DNA from: Dehalococcoidia bacterium | Lineage (GTDB): Bacteria; Chloroflexota; Dehalococcoidia; Lucifugimonadales; SHYF01 | Length of the DNA stretch: 6,330 bases | NCBI GenBank assembly: GCA_009692985.1 | Contig: SHYF01000103.1 | Location: 1 to 6,330, forward strand | Direction: 5' to 3' | In this document: in pieces, positions 1-5,504 of the stretch | Numbering within the stretch: the stretch's first letter is position 1 | Layout: each line of letters begins with the position of its first letter | The notes under the pieces: model-generated | What the model was told of the DNA's origin: nothing | Seen by the model: the letters and a program-made list of their open reading frames with translations, nothing else | The model's database searches: none | Made by a program: the position numbers and the translations under genes

Positions 1-64
1 TAAGAGTCAATGTAGTGATACCGTCCCTGGTGTTCACAAGTATTGTCTCGTACTTAGTTCTCAT
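1..64 (-). CDS. Enoyl-CoA hydratase/isomerase family protein, N-terminal fragment (cut by window edge)
   Basis: Reading the minus strand from the ATG at 64-62 gives 21 residues, MRTKYETILVNTRDGITTLTL, after which the gene runs off the left edge; the last residues are TRDGITTLTL. This opening is typical of crotonase-fold enoyl-CoA hydratases, where a YETI(L/V)V strand and a DG(V/I)xxxTL strand precede NRP. Members hydrate, isomerise or cleave acyl-CoA thioesters in the cytoplasm. A GGAGG lies 7 bases upstream of the ATG, which supports the start. The gene is divergent from the CMD/SDR operon and may share its regulation. No catalytic residue is inside the window, so the exact reaction cannot be read. 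The crotonase call rests on 21 residues and is fairly but not fully secure. Confidence 0.72.
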   Translation of the reverse strand, partial: MRTKYETILVNTRDGITTLTL

Positions 65-71
65 GGTGCTG

Positions 72-76
72 CCTCC
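72..76 (-). promoter_or_regulatory. Ribosome binding site of the enoyl-CoA hydratase gene
   Basis: The minus strand reads GGAGG followed by 7 bases and then ATG. This is a strong Shine-Dalgarno match and fixes the start of the partial gene at 64. Confidence 0.75.
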
Positions 77-78
77 GT

Positions 79-95
79 TGCAAATGTTGCATATG
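79..95. repeat. Operator-like palindrome overlapping a tandem 9-mer, upstream of the hydratase gene
   Basis: TGCAA-ATG-TTGCA (79-91) is a perfect 5-bp inverted repeat with a 3-base spacer. It overlaps a tandem direct repeat, TTGCAAATG (78-86) then TTGCATATG (87-95), with one mismatch. It lies only 15 bases upstream of the hydratase start codon, in the 5' leader or core promoter, where a repressor site could act. The arms are short, so chance is possible; no regulator gene is in the window. Confidence 0.3.
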
Positions 96-561
96 TAGTA
101 AGTCTCCTCGTCACGGAAATCGCTATCCCGGCTACGCGGTGCCCTGTTGTGGTTATACGCGGCGACAAGAAGTGCTTGCTGGAGCGTTGCACATGGCGGT
201 CACCGCGAGGCAGGAGAGCCAGGTCTTTGTCAAACGACCCGGTAATCCATCACATGCCAGAACCCAGGCATTCTGGACGCCCCTGTTTTAGCACGAAAGA
301 GGCCAGTAAGCAATTGAACCGGGTTTTAGAGAAGCACACAGTGGGAACGGGCCATAGCTGAAATAGCTGGGCGATACTGTCAACCGTTTGTCAACGAACT
401 GTGCAGCCCCACCTGGCACAAGACGGCACATAGGCATAGAATAGGCTCGTCGCAGCCAAGATTCCAGGCTAGTATGAGGCCCAGGAGATTCCTAGAGCTC
501 TCTTTGCCTGCCTGGCTAAGTCCAACGGCGATCATGATCAGGTTACAACAGTCCATCACCC

Positions 562-568
562 AAGGAGG
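562..568 (+). promoter_or_regulatory. Ribosome binding site that sets the CMD-like start
   Basis: AAGGAGG is followed by TATC and ATG at 573. The match to the anti-Shine-Dalgarno is near perfect, and it excludes the 33-codon in-frame extension back to 474. Confidence 0.85.
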
Positions 569-572
569 TATC

Positions 573-884
573 ATGTCCACCCCCCTCAGCGCCGCGCAAG
601 AGATTGCTCCCTACCTTGCAGAGCTATCCGCCAAAGTCCTCTTCGGCGATGTGTGGGAGCGGCCCGGCCTTTCTAAACGGGACCGCAGCCTTATCACCAT
701 AGCCGCCTTAGTTGTTCTATACCGGACGGAGCAAATCCGAGGCCACATCCGTCGTGGCCTGGACAACGGCGTTACCAAGGAAGAGATCGGTGAGATGATT
801 ACCCACCTGGCCTTCTACGGCGGCTGGCCCACGGCGGTCAACGCCGCTCAGGTGGCCAGGGAAGTCTTCCAAGAAACGCCCTAG
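573..884 (+). CDS. Carboxymuconolactone decarboxylase (CMD/AhpD-like) family protein
   Basis: This is a 103-residue, all-helical single-domain protein of the CMD family. The core runs from RDRSLITIAALV (36-47) through RTEQIRGHIRRGLDNGVTKE (51-70) to ITHLAFYGGWPTAVNA (76-91), the standard CMD repeat order. His58 and His78 lie at conserved positions. There is no CxxC pair, so a peroxidase of the true AhpD type is unlikely. Family members include gamma-carboxymuconolactone decarboxylase of the protocatechuate branch and many uncharacterised small proteins, so the substrate is unknown. The strong ribosome binding site at 562 fixes the start. The gene is the first of a plus-strand series with two SDRs, which points to catabolism of an organic acid or aromatic-derived intermediate rather than stress defence. 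The family call is firm and the precise function open. Confidence 0.88.
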   Translation: MSTPLSAAQEIAPYLAELSAKVLFGDVWERPGLSKRDRSLITIAALVVLYRTEQIRGHIRRGLDNGVTKEEIGEMITHLAFYGGWPTAVNAAQVAREVFQETP

Positions 885-956
885 TCCCTCAAGTCAGCTT
901 TGCACAAACCCGCTTGCAAGTCACAAAACATCACAGGGCGGGAGGGTGGAAAGAAA

Positions 957-980
957 GACGTTCTTTTTGACGGACTTTTT
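957..980 (+). repeat. Imperfect tandem 12-mer with T-runs between the CMD and SDR genes
   Basis: GACGTTCTTTTT (957-968) is followed directly by GACGGACTTTTT (969-980), identical at 10 of 12 positions. A weak AAAGAA/TTCTTT hairpin precedes the first T-run. It lies in the 135-base gap after the CMD gene and could be a weak attenuator. It also creates a TTGACG (967-972) that resembles a -35 box, but no good -10 follows at normal spacing. Confidence 0.3.
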
Positions 981-1007
981 GTGCATAGCACGCAACCCCC
1001 ATCGGAA

Positions 1008-1014
1008 AGAGAGG
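1008..1014 (+). promoter_or_regulatory. Ribosome binding site of the first SDR
   Basis: AGAGAGG is followed by 5 bases and ATG at 1020. It favours this start over the in-frame extension to 900, whose extra 40 residues precede the Rossmann fold and do not look like SDR sequence. Confidence 0.65.
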
Positions 1015-1019
1015 CAGGT

Positions 1020-1829
1020 ATGGTTCTTGACAAGCTTAGGCTGGACGGCAAGGTAGCTATTATTACGGGAGGTGGCACCGGCTTGGGCAAAGGCATGGCC
1101 CTGGCAATGGCGGAAGCCGGCGCTGACATTGTTGTGGCAGGGCGGCGTCTTGAGCCAATCCAGGCCGTTGCCGATCAGGTCCGTGCACTGGGCCGGCGAG
1201 CACTGGCCGTGCCCACCGACGTTATCGTATCGTCTCAGGTTGACGCCCTGGTGGCACGAGCAATAAAGGAACTCGGACACGTAGATGTTCTGGTCAACAA
1301 CGCTGGTGGCGGTGGCGCTGGCCGCGGAAAAGCCATTTGGGAGATCACCGACGCCGAGTGGAGCCTGGGAATGGACACCAATGTCACCGGAACCTTCTAT
1401 TGCAGCCGCGCCGTGGCCCGCCATATGGTGGATCGCAAGAGCGGCGCCATCATCAATATCGCATCGGGCTCAGGCATGAGGGGACAGCCCAACAGCTTCA
1501 CCTATAACGCCGCCAAGGCTGGCGTCATAATGCTGACCAAGTCTCTGGCCATCACTCTGGCCGACCACAACATCCGGGTCCATTGCATAGTCCCAGGGTA
1601 TTTCCTTCACCATGATCCCGTGACTGCGGAAGATTGGCAGTTGGTGCGGGATAGGGGAAGGTTCATCCCAGTGGGGCGCACGGGCTACGCATCAGAGATG
1701 GGGCCCCTGGCCGTGTTTCTCGCTTCGGAGGCTTCCAGCTACATGACCGGCGACGTGGTCTGCATAGACGGCGGCGGCCTGGTGAACGGCATAGCCCCAA
1801 TCCAACTAGTGCCCACCGTACCCCTATAA
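1020..1829 (+). CDS. Short-chain dehydrogenase/reductase (classical SDR)
   Basis: This 269-residue protein is a cytoplasmic NAD(P)-dependent oxidoreductase with the full classical SDR set. The nucleotide-binding TGGGTGLG is at 16-23 and NNAG at 93-96. The catalytic tetrad is Asn121, Ser149, Tyr162 and Lys166, with the Tyr in YNAAK. The C-terminal MTGDVVCIDGG is at 242-252. The end of the second beta strand reads VVAGRR without an acidic residue, which tends to favour NADP(H), though this does not settle it. It interconverts an alcohol and a ketone, but the substrate is not readable. Length and layout resemble FabG/gluconate-dehydrogenase-like SDRs. The start is taken at the ATG with an AGAGAGG site. 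It follows the CMD gene by 135 bases and precedes a second SDR by 99 bases, and is probably cotranscribed with them. Confidence 0.93.
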   Translation: MVLDKLRLDGKVAIITGGGTGLGKGMALAMAEAGADIVVAGRRLEPIQAVADQVRALGRRALAVPTDVIVSSQVDALVARAIKELGHVDVLVNNAGGGGAGRGKAIWEITDAEWSLGMDTNVTGTFYCSRAVARHMVDRKSGAIINIASGSGMRGQPNSFTYNAAKAGVIMLTKSLAITLADHNIRVHCIVPGYFLHHDPVTAEDWQLVRDRGRFIPVGRTGYASEMGPLAVFLASEASSYMTGDVVCIDGGGLVNGIAPIQLVPTVPL

Positions 1830-1844
1830 GCCGCCTTGGACTTT

Positions 1845-1881
1845 CCCGCTCATGGTGAGCTTGTGGAGCCACATGAGCGAG
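1845..1881. repeat. REP-like palindromic element between the two SDR genes
   Basis: CGCTCATG (1847-1854) and CATGAGCG (1872-1879) form a perfect 8-bp inverted repeat around a 17-base loop containing GTGAGCTTGTGGAGCCA. The stem extends inward by GTG/CAC if one base is bulged. In one plus frame it reads HGELVEP. From memory this matches a short palindrome scattered in many Chloroflexota genomes, with a core like GTGAGCTTGTCGAACC, whose spurious translations litter gene catalogues. The element lies in the 99-base gap of the operon, where it could stabilise the upstream mRNA or attenuate the downstream gene. The palindrome is certain. Its family identity is inference. Confidence 0.65.
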
Positions 1882-1916
1882 GCGTAGTCACAAATATCCG
1901 CCCGCAACGGATGGAG

Positions 1917-1922
1917 AAGGAG
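1917..1922 (+). promoter_or_regulatory. Ribosome binding site of the second SDR
   Basis: AAGGAG is followed by 6 bases and ATG at 1929. It rules out the longer in-frame reading from 1836, which would translate the REP-like palindrome. Confidence 0.75.
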
Positions 1923-1928
1923 AACATA

Positions 1929-2708
1929 ATGCCAATAACAGGATTCGACCTCCAAGGGAAAAAGGCCGTAGTGGTGGGAGCAGCATCCCCGGTGGGCCGC
2001 GCCGTCGCTCTGGCATTGGCCGAGGCAGGAGCGGACCTTGCCCTGACCCCATGCACCAGAAGCGTGGCCGAGCAACGCCAGCTGGATGCCAGCCTCACCG
2101 CTGTGGCAAAGCTTGGTCGCCACTGTCAGAGCTTTGCGGTGGATGTTGCCAGCGAAGAAGACGTCCGCCACATGGTGGACACGGCCGTGGCCGCCCTTGG
2201 TAAGCTGGACATTCTTGTCAACGCCATTGACCTGCCCTTCGGCAAACCCCTGGCAGAGACCACCTCGCAAGAGTGGGCCCATGTCGTCACCGGCAACCTC
2301 ACAGCTGTGTTCAACACAACGAAACACGTGGGCCGTCACATGTTGGCTCAGGGCAGTGGCAAGATAGTAAACGTCACATCCATGTTGGGAGACCGCGGCC
2401 TTGCAAACGCCACCGCCTACTGCGCCGCCAAGGGCGGTGTGGTGCAGTTTACCAAGGCAGCCGCACTGGAATGGGCAAGGCGCGGGATCACAGTCAACGC
2501 CATCGGCCTGGGGTGGATGGAAGGAGACCCCTTGGCGCAGGAGAACGACCCAGAGATGAAGTCGCGCCTAACCCGCTATCTGCCCATCCACAGGCTGGGA
2601 CAGCCCGAGGAGATTGGCGCCCTGGCCGTCTATTTGGCCTCAGCCGCATCGGACTTCATGACCGGCCACACCATCTTCGTAGATGGCGGCGCCCTGTCTC
2701 ATTCATAG
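1929..2708 (+). CDS. Short-chain dehydrogenase/reductase with altered cofactor motifs
   Basis: This 259-residue Rossmann-fold oxidoreductase is a divergent relative of the SDR upstream. The catalytic residues are intact: Asn123, Ser151 (in VTS), Tyr164 and Lys168 (in YCAAK). C-terminal MTGHTIFVDGG is at 244-254. Two structural motifs deviate. The glycine motif reads VGAASPVG at 16-23 instead of TGxxxGxG. The usual NNAG is NAID at 98-101. Such changes occur in SDRs but can mark altered substrate or cofactor handling, or a non-reductase role. The end of beta strand 2 (LALTPCTR) has no acidic residue that would signal strict NAD use. It is the last gene of the plus-strand series. Paired SDRs often carry out successive or opposing steps or form hetero-oligomers, which is only a suggestion here. 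Confidence 0.92.
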   Translation: MPITGFDLQGKKAVVVGAASPVGRAVALALAEAGADLALTPCTRSVAEQRQLDASLTAVAKLGRHCQSFAVDVASEEDVRHMVDTAVAALGKLDILVNAIDLPFGKPLAETTSQEWAHVVTGNLTAVFNTTKHVGRHMLAQGSGKIVNVTSMLGDRGLANATAYCAAKGGVVQFTKAAALEWARRGITVNAIGLGWMEGDPLAQENDPEMKSRLTRYLPIHRLGQPEEIGALAVYLASAASDFMTGHTIFVDGGALSHS

Positions 2709-2725
2709 AACTGGCATAGAACTGG
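2704..2725. repeat. Perfect 11-bp tandem duplication at the second SDR's stop codon
   Basis: CATAGAACTGG occurs at 2704-2714 and again immediately at 2715-2725. The first copy contains the TAG stop (2706-2708), so the duplication adds a second TAG, 11 bases downstream and out of frame. It looks like a recent slippage event and should not change the protein. Confidence 0.75.
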
Positions 2726-2757
2726 GTTAGCTTTGCAGGCCGCGAGATCGGCTAACC
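2725..2757. terminator. Possible bidirectional hairpin between convergent genes
   Basis: GGTTAGC (2725-2731) pairs with GCTAACC (2751-2757) over a 19-base loop, which itself offers a competing GCCG/CGGC stem (2739-2742, 2749-2752). It fills the short gap between the SDR operon and the convergent PH-domain gene, and its last base touches that gene's stop codon. There is no U-tract on either strand, so it is at best a weak terminator. Confidence 0.35.
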
Positions 2758-3260
2758 TAGGATCTCCGGTTCCGGGACCTGCGAGCTCTTGGGCGCGGCC
2801 GCTTGCTGGGCAGGGCATCGGGTCGTCGTTCCGCCTGGCCTTCCACCTTTGCACTGTCCGCCTGGCCCACAGGAGACACGCCTCGCGCCTCCCCCAGTGC
2901 CGCGGCAAACGCCTCGGCATCCCTGGGCCTAATGACCAACACACCTCGGCCCTTCCTGGTAACCACCAAGTCTTGCCCCCCAATTGGAGCCTTGATCAAC
3001 CGTACCTCTGCAATATCGGCCAGCAGCACATTCTTGATCCTGGGTGTACCGTAATAGATAATCAGCCTGTCCTGGAATATCTCGTACCGCGCGTGCCGTG
3101 TGAACCAGACGTAGGCCAACAGGCCCACTCCCATGGTCACGGTCACCACATCTGGGTTTATGATTCCTAGAACGACCATCACAGCAGCCAAAGCGGGGCT
3201 CAGCAACTGTATCATTGAGTTGCGAGACTTATCAGTGTGGAGCGGTTGTGGTGATGTCAT
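2757..3260 (-). CDS. Small membrane protein with PH-like (bPH/DUF304-type) domain and basic tail
   Basis: The 167-residue protein has two adjacent hydrophobic segments (about 17-34 and 38-53), then a predicted beta-rich PH-like domain. That domain starts at RYEIFQDRLIIYYG (58-71) and ends with IRPRDAEAFAAAL (110-122). This order, a hairpin TM pair then a domain using the phrase 'RPRDAEAF', is typical of bacterial PH-domain membrane proteins, whose molecular role is unknown. The tail after 130 is low complexity and ends in a run of Arg/Lys (KRPRPRARRSRNRRS), likely cytoplasmic and able to bind lipid or nucleic acid. I chose the ATG at 3260. A TATACT -10 box lies exactly where transcription would begin at that codon, and no Shine-Dalgarno precedes it. 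An alternative in-frame start at 3278 adds 6 residues. It lies 53 bases downstream of the unknown 217-residue gene. Confidence 0.75.
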   Translation of the reverse strand: MTSPQPLHTDKSRNSMIQLLSPALAAVMVVLGIINPDVVTVTMGVGLLAYVWFTRHARYEIFQDRLIIYYGTPRIKNVLLADIAEVRLIKAPIGGQDLVVTRKGRGVLVIRPRDAEAFAAALGEARGVSPVGQADSAKVEGQAERRPDALPSKRPRPRARRSRNRRS

Positions 3261-3266
3261 ACCCCA

Positions 3267-3272
3267 AGTATA
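3267..3272 (-). promoter_or_regulatory. Candidate -10 box giving a leaderless mRNA for the PH-domain gene
   Basis: The minus strand reads TATACT at 3272-3267, five of six matching TATAAT. Six bases then lead to the ATG at 3260, so the start site would fall on the A of the start codon. The best -35 hexamer at 17 bases (CTGGAA) is weak. This is inference from spacing. Confidence 0.4.
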
Positions 3273-3313
3273 CAGCATGGCCCCGCAGATTCCAGAACCC
3301 CTTCTCTCATCTC

Positions 3314-3967
3314 CTATGCCTCCGCCGCCGCATCAGGCCCTGCGGACTCCCGTTGTTGCCGGCCCAGCCACTCCTCAAACCACCGTTGGTACTCGTCCAG
3401 CGCCGGCGGCCTAACGTAGAACACCTCTATGTCCAATGGAAACTGCACCTGGTGGTGCTCGCTTATGATAAGAAGACCCACATCACCACTATTTAGCGTT
3501 TCGTGTAGGCGTCCTGCAATATGCTCGTACCGCCTCCTGCTCCCATCGCTGAGCCACACCTGGAGCTGCTGAGACACCCTGGCGCTGGCCAATGGCAGCA
3601 TCAGACACCTTTGCAGGTCCTGAACCTCCAGCAACACCTCTGGGTCCTCCGTGGCCTCCAGAGCAGCACCCCTCTGACACCTCTCTTGGACGATCGGATA
3701 GCTACGGAAGGCCGCTTCTTGCATGTATTGCAGACCTGCGCCGCCGCTTTCCGTCACAGTCTCGTGATACACATATTGGACACTTCCCAGCCTGCTCTCC
3801 AGAGCCGCGACCTGGGATTGCGCCTGGCTCCAGTACCTATCCAAAACGTCCAAACCATCGCCAACTCCGGGCGGCGGTTCGTACGCCAGAGGGACCAGGA
3901 AAAGTTTTCTCTTTCCGGCAAAACGTTCAGCGGCTGGCCGCTCGATCCGCCCCAGTTCCTGAGTCAT
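3314..3967 (-). CDS. Conserved-looking protein of unknown function
   Basis: I do not recognise this 217-residue soluble protein. It has no signal peptide or membrane span. After a polar N-terminus comes a hydrophobic strand, KRKLFLVPLAYEPPPGVG (19-36). A helical, possibly coiled-coil stretch runs from 37 to about 62, followed by VYHETVTESGGAG (66-78). A Gln/Leu-rich helical region spans 80-140. A final strand segment, GDVGLLIISEHHQVQFP (161-177), leads into DIEVFYVRPPALDEYQRW (179-196). The compact blocks with Pro, Gly, His and aromatic residues look like a real folded domain rather than a random frame. The start is the ATG at 3967, preceded by AGAGGTGATC; an in-frame GTG two codons upstream lies inside that site. 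It precedes the PH-domain gene by 53 bases on the same strand. It could be a lineage-specific family. No function is proposed. Confidence 0.75.
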   Translation of the reverse strand: MTQELGRIERPAAERFAGKRKLFLVPLAYEPPPGVGDGLDVLDRYWSQAQSQVAALESRLGSVQYVYHETVTESGGAGLQYMQEAAFRSYPIVQERCQRGAALEATEDPEVLLEVQDLQRCLMLPLASARVSQQLQVWLSDGSRRRYEHIAGRLHETLNSGDVGLLIISEHHQVQFPLDIEVFYVRPPALDEYQRWFEEWLGRQQRESAGPDAAAEA

Positions 3968-4153
3968 GATCACCTCTGTAGTTACGAGCTATCTCGATGT
4001 CAAACAGCAGCTCTTCCTGACCCGCCTTGCCAGTTGACTCCTACGCCGTACCCATCATAATAGCTTGGTTGGCATCAGGCCCTCCAGCGCCCGGCTGAGA
4101 CCGTTCCTGGCTCCCTTTGTCTTTCGCCCAACTCCAACTCTACTGAATCGAGT
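3968..4153. other. Divergent promoter region between the unknown gene and the MFS gene
   Basis: The 186-base gap must hold both promoters. On the minus strand a perfect TTGACA (4003-3998) lies upstream of the unknown gene, but the hexamer 17 bases on, TACAGA, is a poor -10 and overlaps the ribosome binding site. A TATGAT on the minus strand (4059-4054) lacks a matching -35. On the plus strand TTGGCA (4069-4074) also lacks a -10. No hairpin terminator or RNA gene was seen. Confidence 0.4.
3971..3977 (-). promoter_or_regulatory. Ribosome binding site that selects the ATG of the unknown gene
   Basis: The minus strand reads AGAGGTG, then ATC and ATG at 3967. The AGAGGTGAT matches the anti-Shine-Dalgarno well. 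It makes the GTG at 3973 part of the site rather than the start. Confidence 0.7.
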
Positions 4154-5455
4154 GTGGAAAACTTGCGTACTGCTGCATCCAGGCAACGCCCTGGACTGTT
4201 CTATGGCTGGTGGGTACTGCTGGCCCTAAGCGCTATCTCGTTCTACGTGGCAGGTACCTTCTGGTGGGGGTTCGCCGTATTCTTCGCGGCCATCCTGGAT
4301 GAGTTTGGCTGGAGCCGCACCGAGATCTCGTTGGCCCTCACCCTCCAGGGCCTCGAAGGTGTGGGAGCCGCTCCCATCGTCGGCTTGCTCATTGACAGGG
4401 TAGGGACGCGCAAGCTGATGCTCTTCGGGCTAACCACCGCCGGCCTCGGCCTGGTTTTGCTGAGTCAAACAAGCTCCCTATTGTGGTTCTACGCATCTTT
4501 CTTAGTCGTATCCATAGGCACCAGCACAGGCACCGGCATCGTGTCCCAGTCCCTGGTGGTGCGATGGTTCCAGCGGCAGCGCGGCACAGCGACAACTATC
4601 CTGCTTATGATGCCAGGCCTCGGAGCAACACTCATCATTCCTCTCCTCAGCTTATCCATAGACTACTTCGGCTGGAGGGAAACGCTCCTGGTTGTCGGCA
4701 TCGGCCTTTGGATAGTGGCCGTACCCGTACTCCTGGTCGTGAGGGATTTGCCTGAGAGCCTGGGGCTGCTGCCCGACGGCGAAACGCCCGATGGCGGAGA
4801 GACCCAACTCCAGGGCGCCACAGTTGAAACACACAGGGATGAGAGGTCCCTCACCGTGGCGGAGGCATTGAAGCTCCCCGCCTTTTGGTTCCTCACCGCC
4901 ACTTTCGCCCTTTGGAACATTGCCACTTCAGGGGTGCAGCCCCATTTATTCGTCGCGCTCCTGGGCATCGGGATCACCAAGTCAAAGGCCGCTGCGCTAA
5001 CCGCCTTTCTCCCAGGGATCAGCCTGATAGGAAGGTTCGGCTTCGGCGTCCTTTCTGACCACATCAACAAGCGGTACCTGCTCCTGGCGACAGGCGCAGC
5101 CATGACAGTCGGAATGGCCTTCCTTGCGGCGCTGTTCCTAAACCCGAGCCGCACATGGCTGACAATTCCTTTCCTGCTCTTCTATTCCATTGGCTTCGGC
5201 GGGTCCATTCCTCTACGCGTAGTCATAAGCGGCGAATACTTTGGCCGGAGGCACTTTCCCGCCATCTACGGCACAATGCAGTCTGTTACCGCGGCAGGGG
5301 GAGTCGTAGGCCCGCTCTTCGCGGGGTGGCTATTCGATACCACAGGCTCGTATTTCTTCGCCTTCGCCGTGGGCTGTGCCCTCATGCTCGTATCGCTGCC
5401 CCTGGTCCTGGCCATCTCCGATCGTCCGGCTCATGGCAGAGATGTGAACAGATAG
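4154..5455 (+). CDS. Major facilitator superfamily transporter, monocarboxylate/oxalate-formate type
   Basis: This is a 433-residue inner-membrane secondary carrier with twelve predicted helices in two bundles: about 17-44, 57-79, 87-105, 109-130, 144-166, 173-196, then 244-268, 279-300, 308-329, 334-355, 367-391 and 398-420. The opening FYGWWVLLA and the loop GLLIDRVGTRKL (77-88) between helices 2 and 3 are typical of the MCT/OFA-like branch; the second is MFS motif A. The related loop GVLSDHINKR (298-307) sits between helices 8 and 9. A 45-residue central cytoplasmic loop begins RDLPESLGLLPDG. Members mostly move small organic acids with protons or by exchange; the substrate here is unknown. 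The start is GTG with no convincing ribosome binding site, so the exact N-terminus is uncertain. It is convergent with the formyltransferase and may serve the acid-catabolic genes to its left. Confidence 0.92.
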   Translation: MENLRTAASRQRPGLFYGWWVLLALSAISFYVAGTFWWGFAVFFAAILDEFGWSRTEISLALTLQGLEGVGAAPIVGLLIDRVGTRKLMLFGLTTAGLGLVLLSQTSSLLWFYASFLVVSIGTSTGTGIVSQSLVVRWFQRQRGTATTILLMMPGLGATLIIPLLSLSIDYFGWRETLLVVGIGLWIVAVPVLLVVRDLPESLGLLPDGETPDGGETQLQGATVETHRDERSLTVAEALKLPAFWFLTATFALWNIATSGVQPHLFVALLGIGITKSKAAALTAFLPGISLIGRFGFGVLSDHINKRYLLLATGAAMTVGMAFLAALFLNPSRTWLTIPFLLFYSIGFGGSIPLRVVISGEYFGRRHFPAIYGTMQSVTAAGGVVGPLFAGWLFDTTGSYFFAFAVGCALMLVSLPLVLAISDRPAHGRDVNR

Positions 5456-5504
5456 TCCTACTTGAACAGGCCGCCATCCTATGGAGCCTTACCAATGGTC
5501 GATT

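Larger units (their letters stand above)
65..572. other. Long divergent intergenic region, no convincing gene
   Basis: About 508 bases separate the two divergent start codons. Open frames here (for example 149-361 plus, and 380-580 minus) give Arg-rich or low-complexity translations without family resemblance or ribosome binding sites, so I read the stretch as non-coding. It holds a 6-bp inverted repeat, CCAGAA/TTCTGG (257-262, 271-276). It also holds two pairs of direct repeats each set 11 bases apart: TGTCAAC at 378 and 389, and ATAGGC at 430 and 441. TTTGTCAAACGAC near 226 resembles TTTGTCAACGAAC near 387. No strong -35/-10 pair was found for the rightward operon. The region probably carries promoters for both sides, or is a decayed gene. 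Confidence 0.5.

Noticed and set aside
149..361. 70-codon plus-strand open frame in the divergent gap
   Set aside because: It starts with GTG without a ribosome binding site, is Arg/Ser-rich with no family pattern, and contains an inverted repeat; it reads as non-coding DNA.
411..430. Sigma-54-like TGGCAC near 414
   Set aside because: The required GC at the -12 position is not found at the right spacing.
437..475. TAGAAT (437) and TAGTAT (470) as -10 boxes for the CMD operon
   Set aside because: Neither has a usable -35 hexamer at 16-18 bases.
474..572. N-terminal extension of the CMD-like protein
   Set aside because: The AAGGAGG four bases before ATG 573 sets the start, and the 33 extra residues do not match the family.
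380..580. 66-codon minus-strand open frame overlapping the CMD leader
   Set aside because: It has no ribosome binding site and a Cys/Leu-rich translation, and it overlaps the leader and start of a well-supported gene.
1836..1928. N-terminal extension of the second SDR (containing HGELVEPHE)
   Set aside because: It is a translation of the REP-like palindrome; the ribosome binding site at 1917 and the SDR fold both start later.
3521..4060. 179-codon plus-strand open frame opposite the unknown minus-strand gene
   Set aside because: It is Pro/Gln/Leu-rich shadow coding without a ribosome binding site; the minus-strand gene has a strong site and structured-looking blocks.
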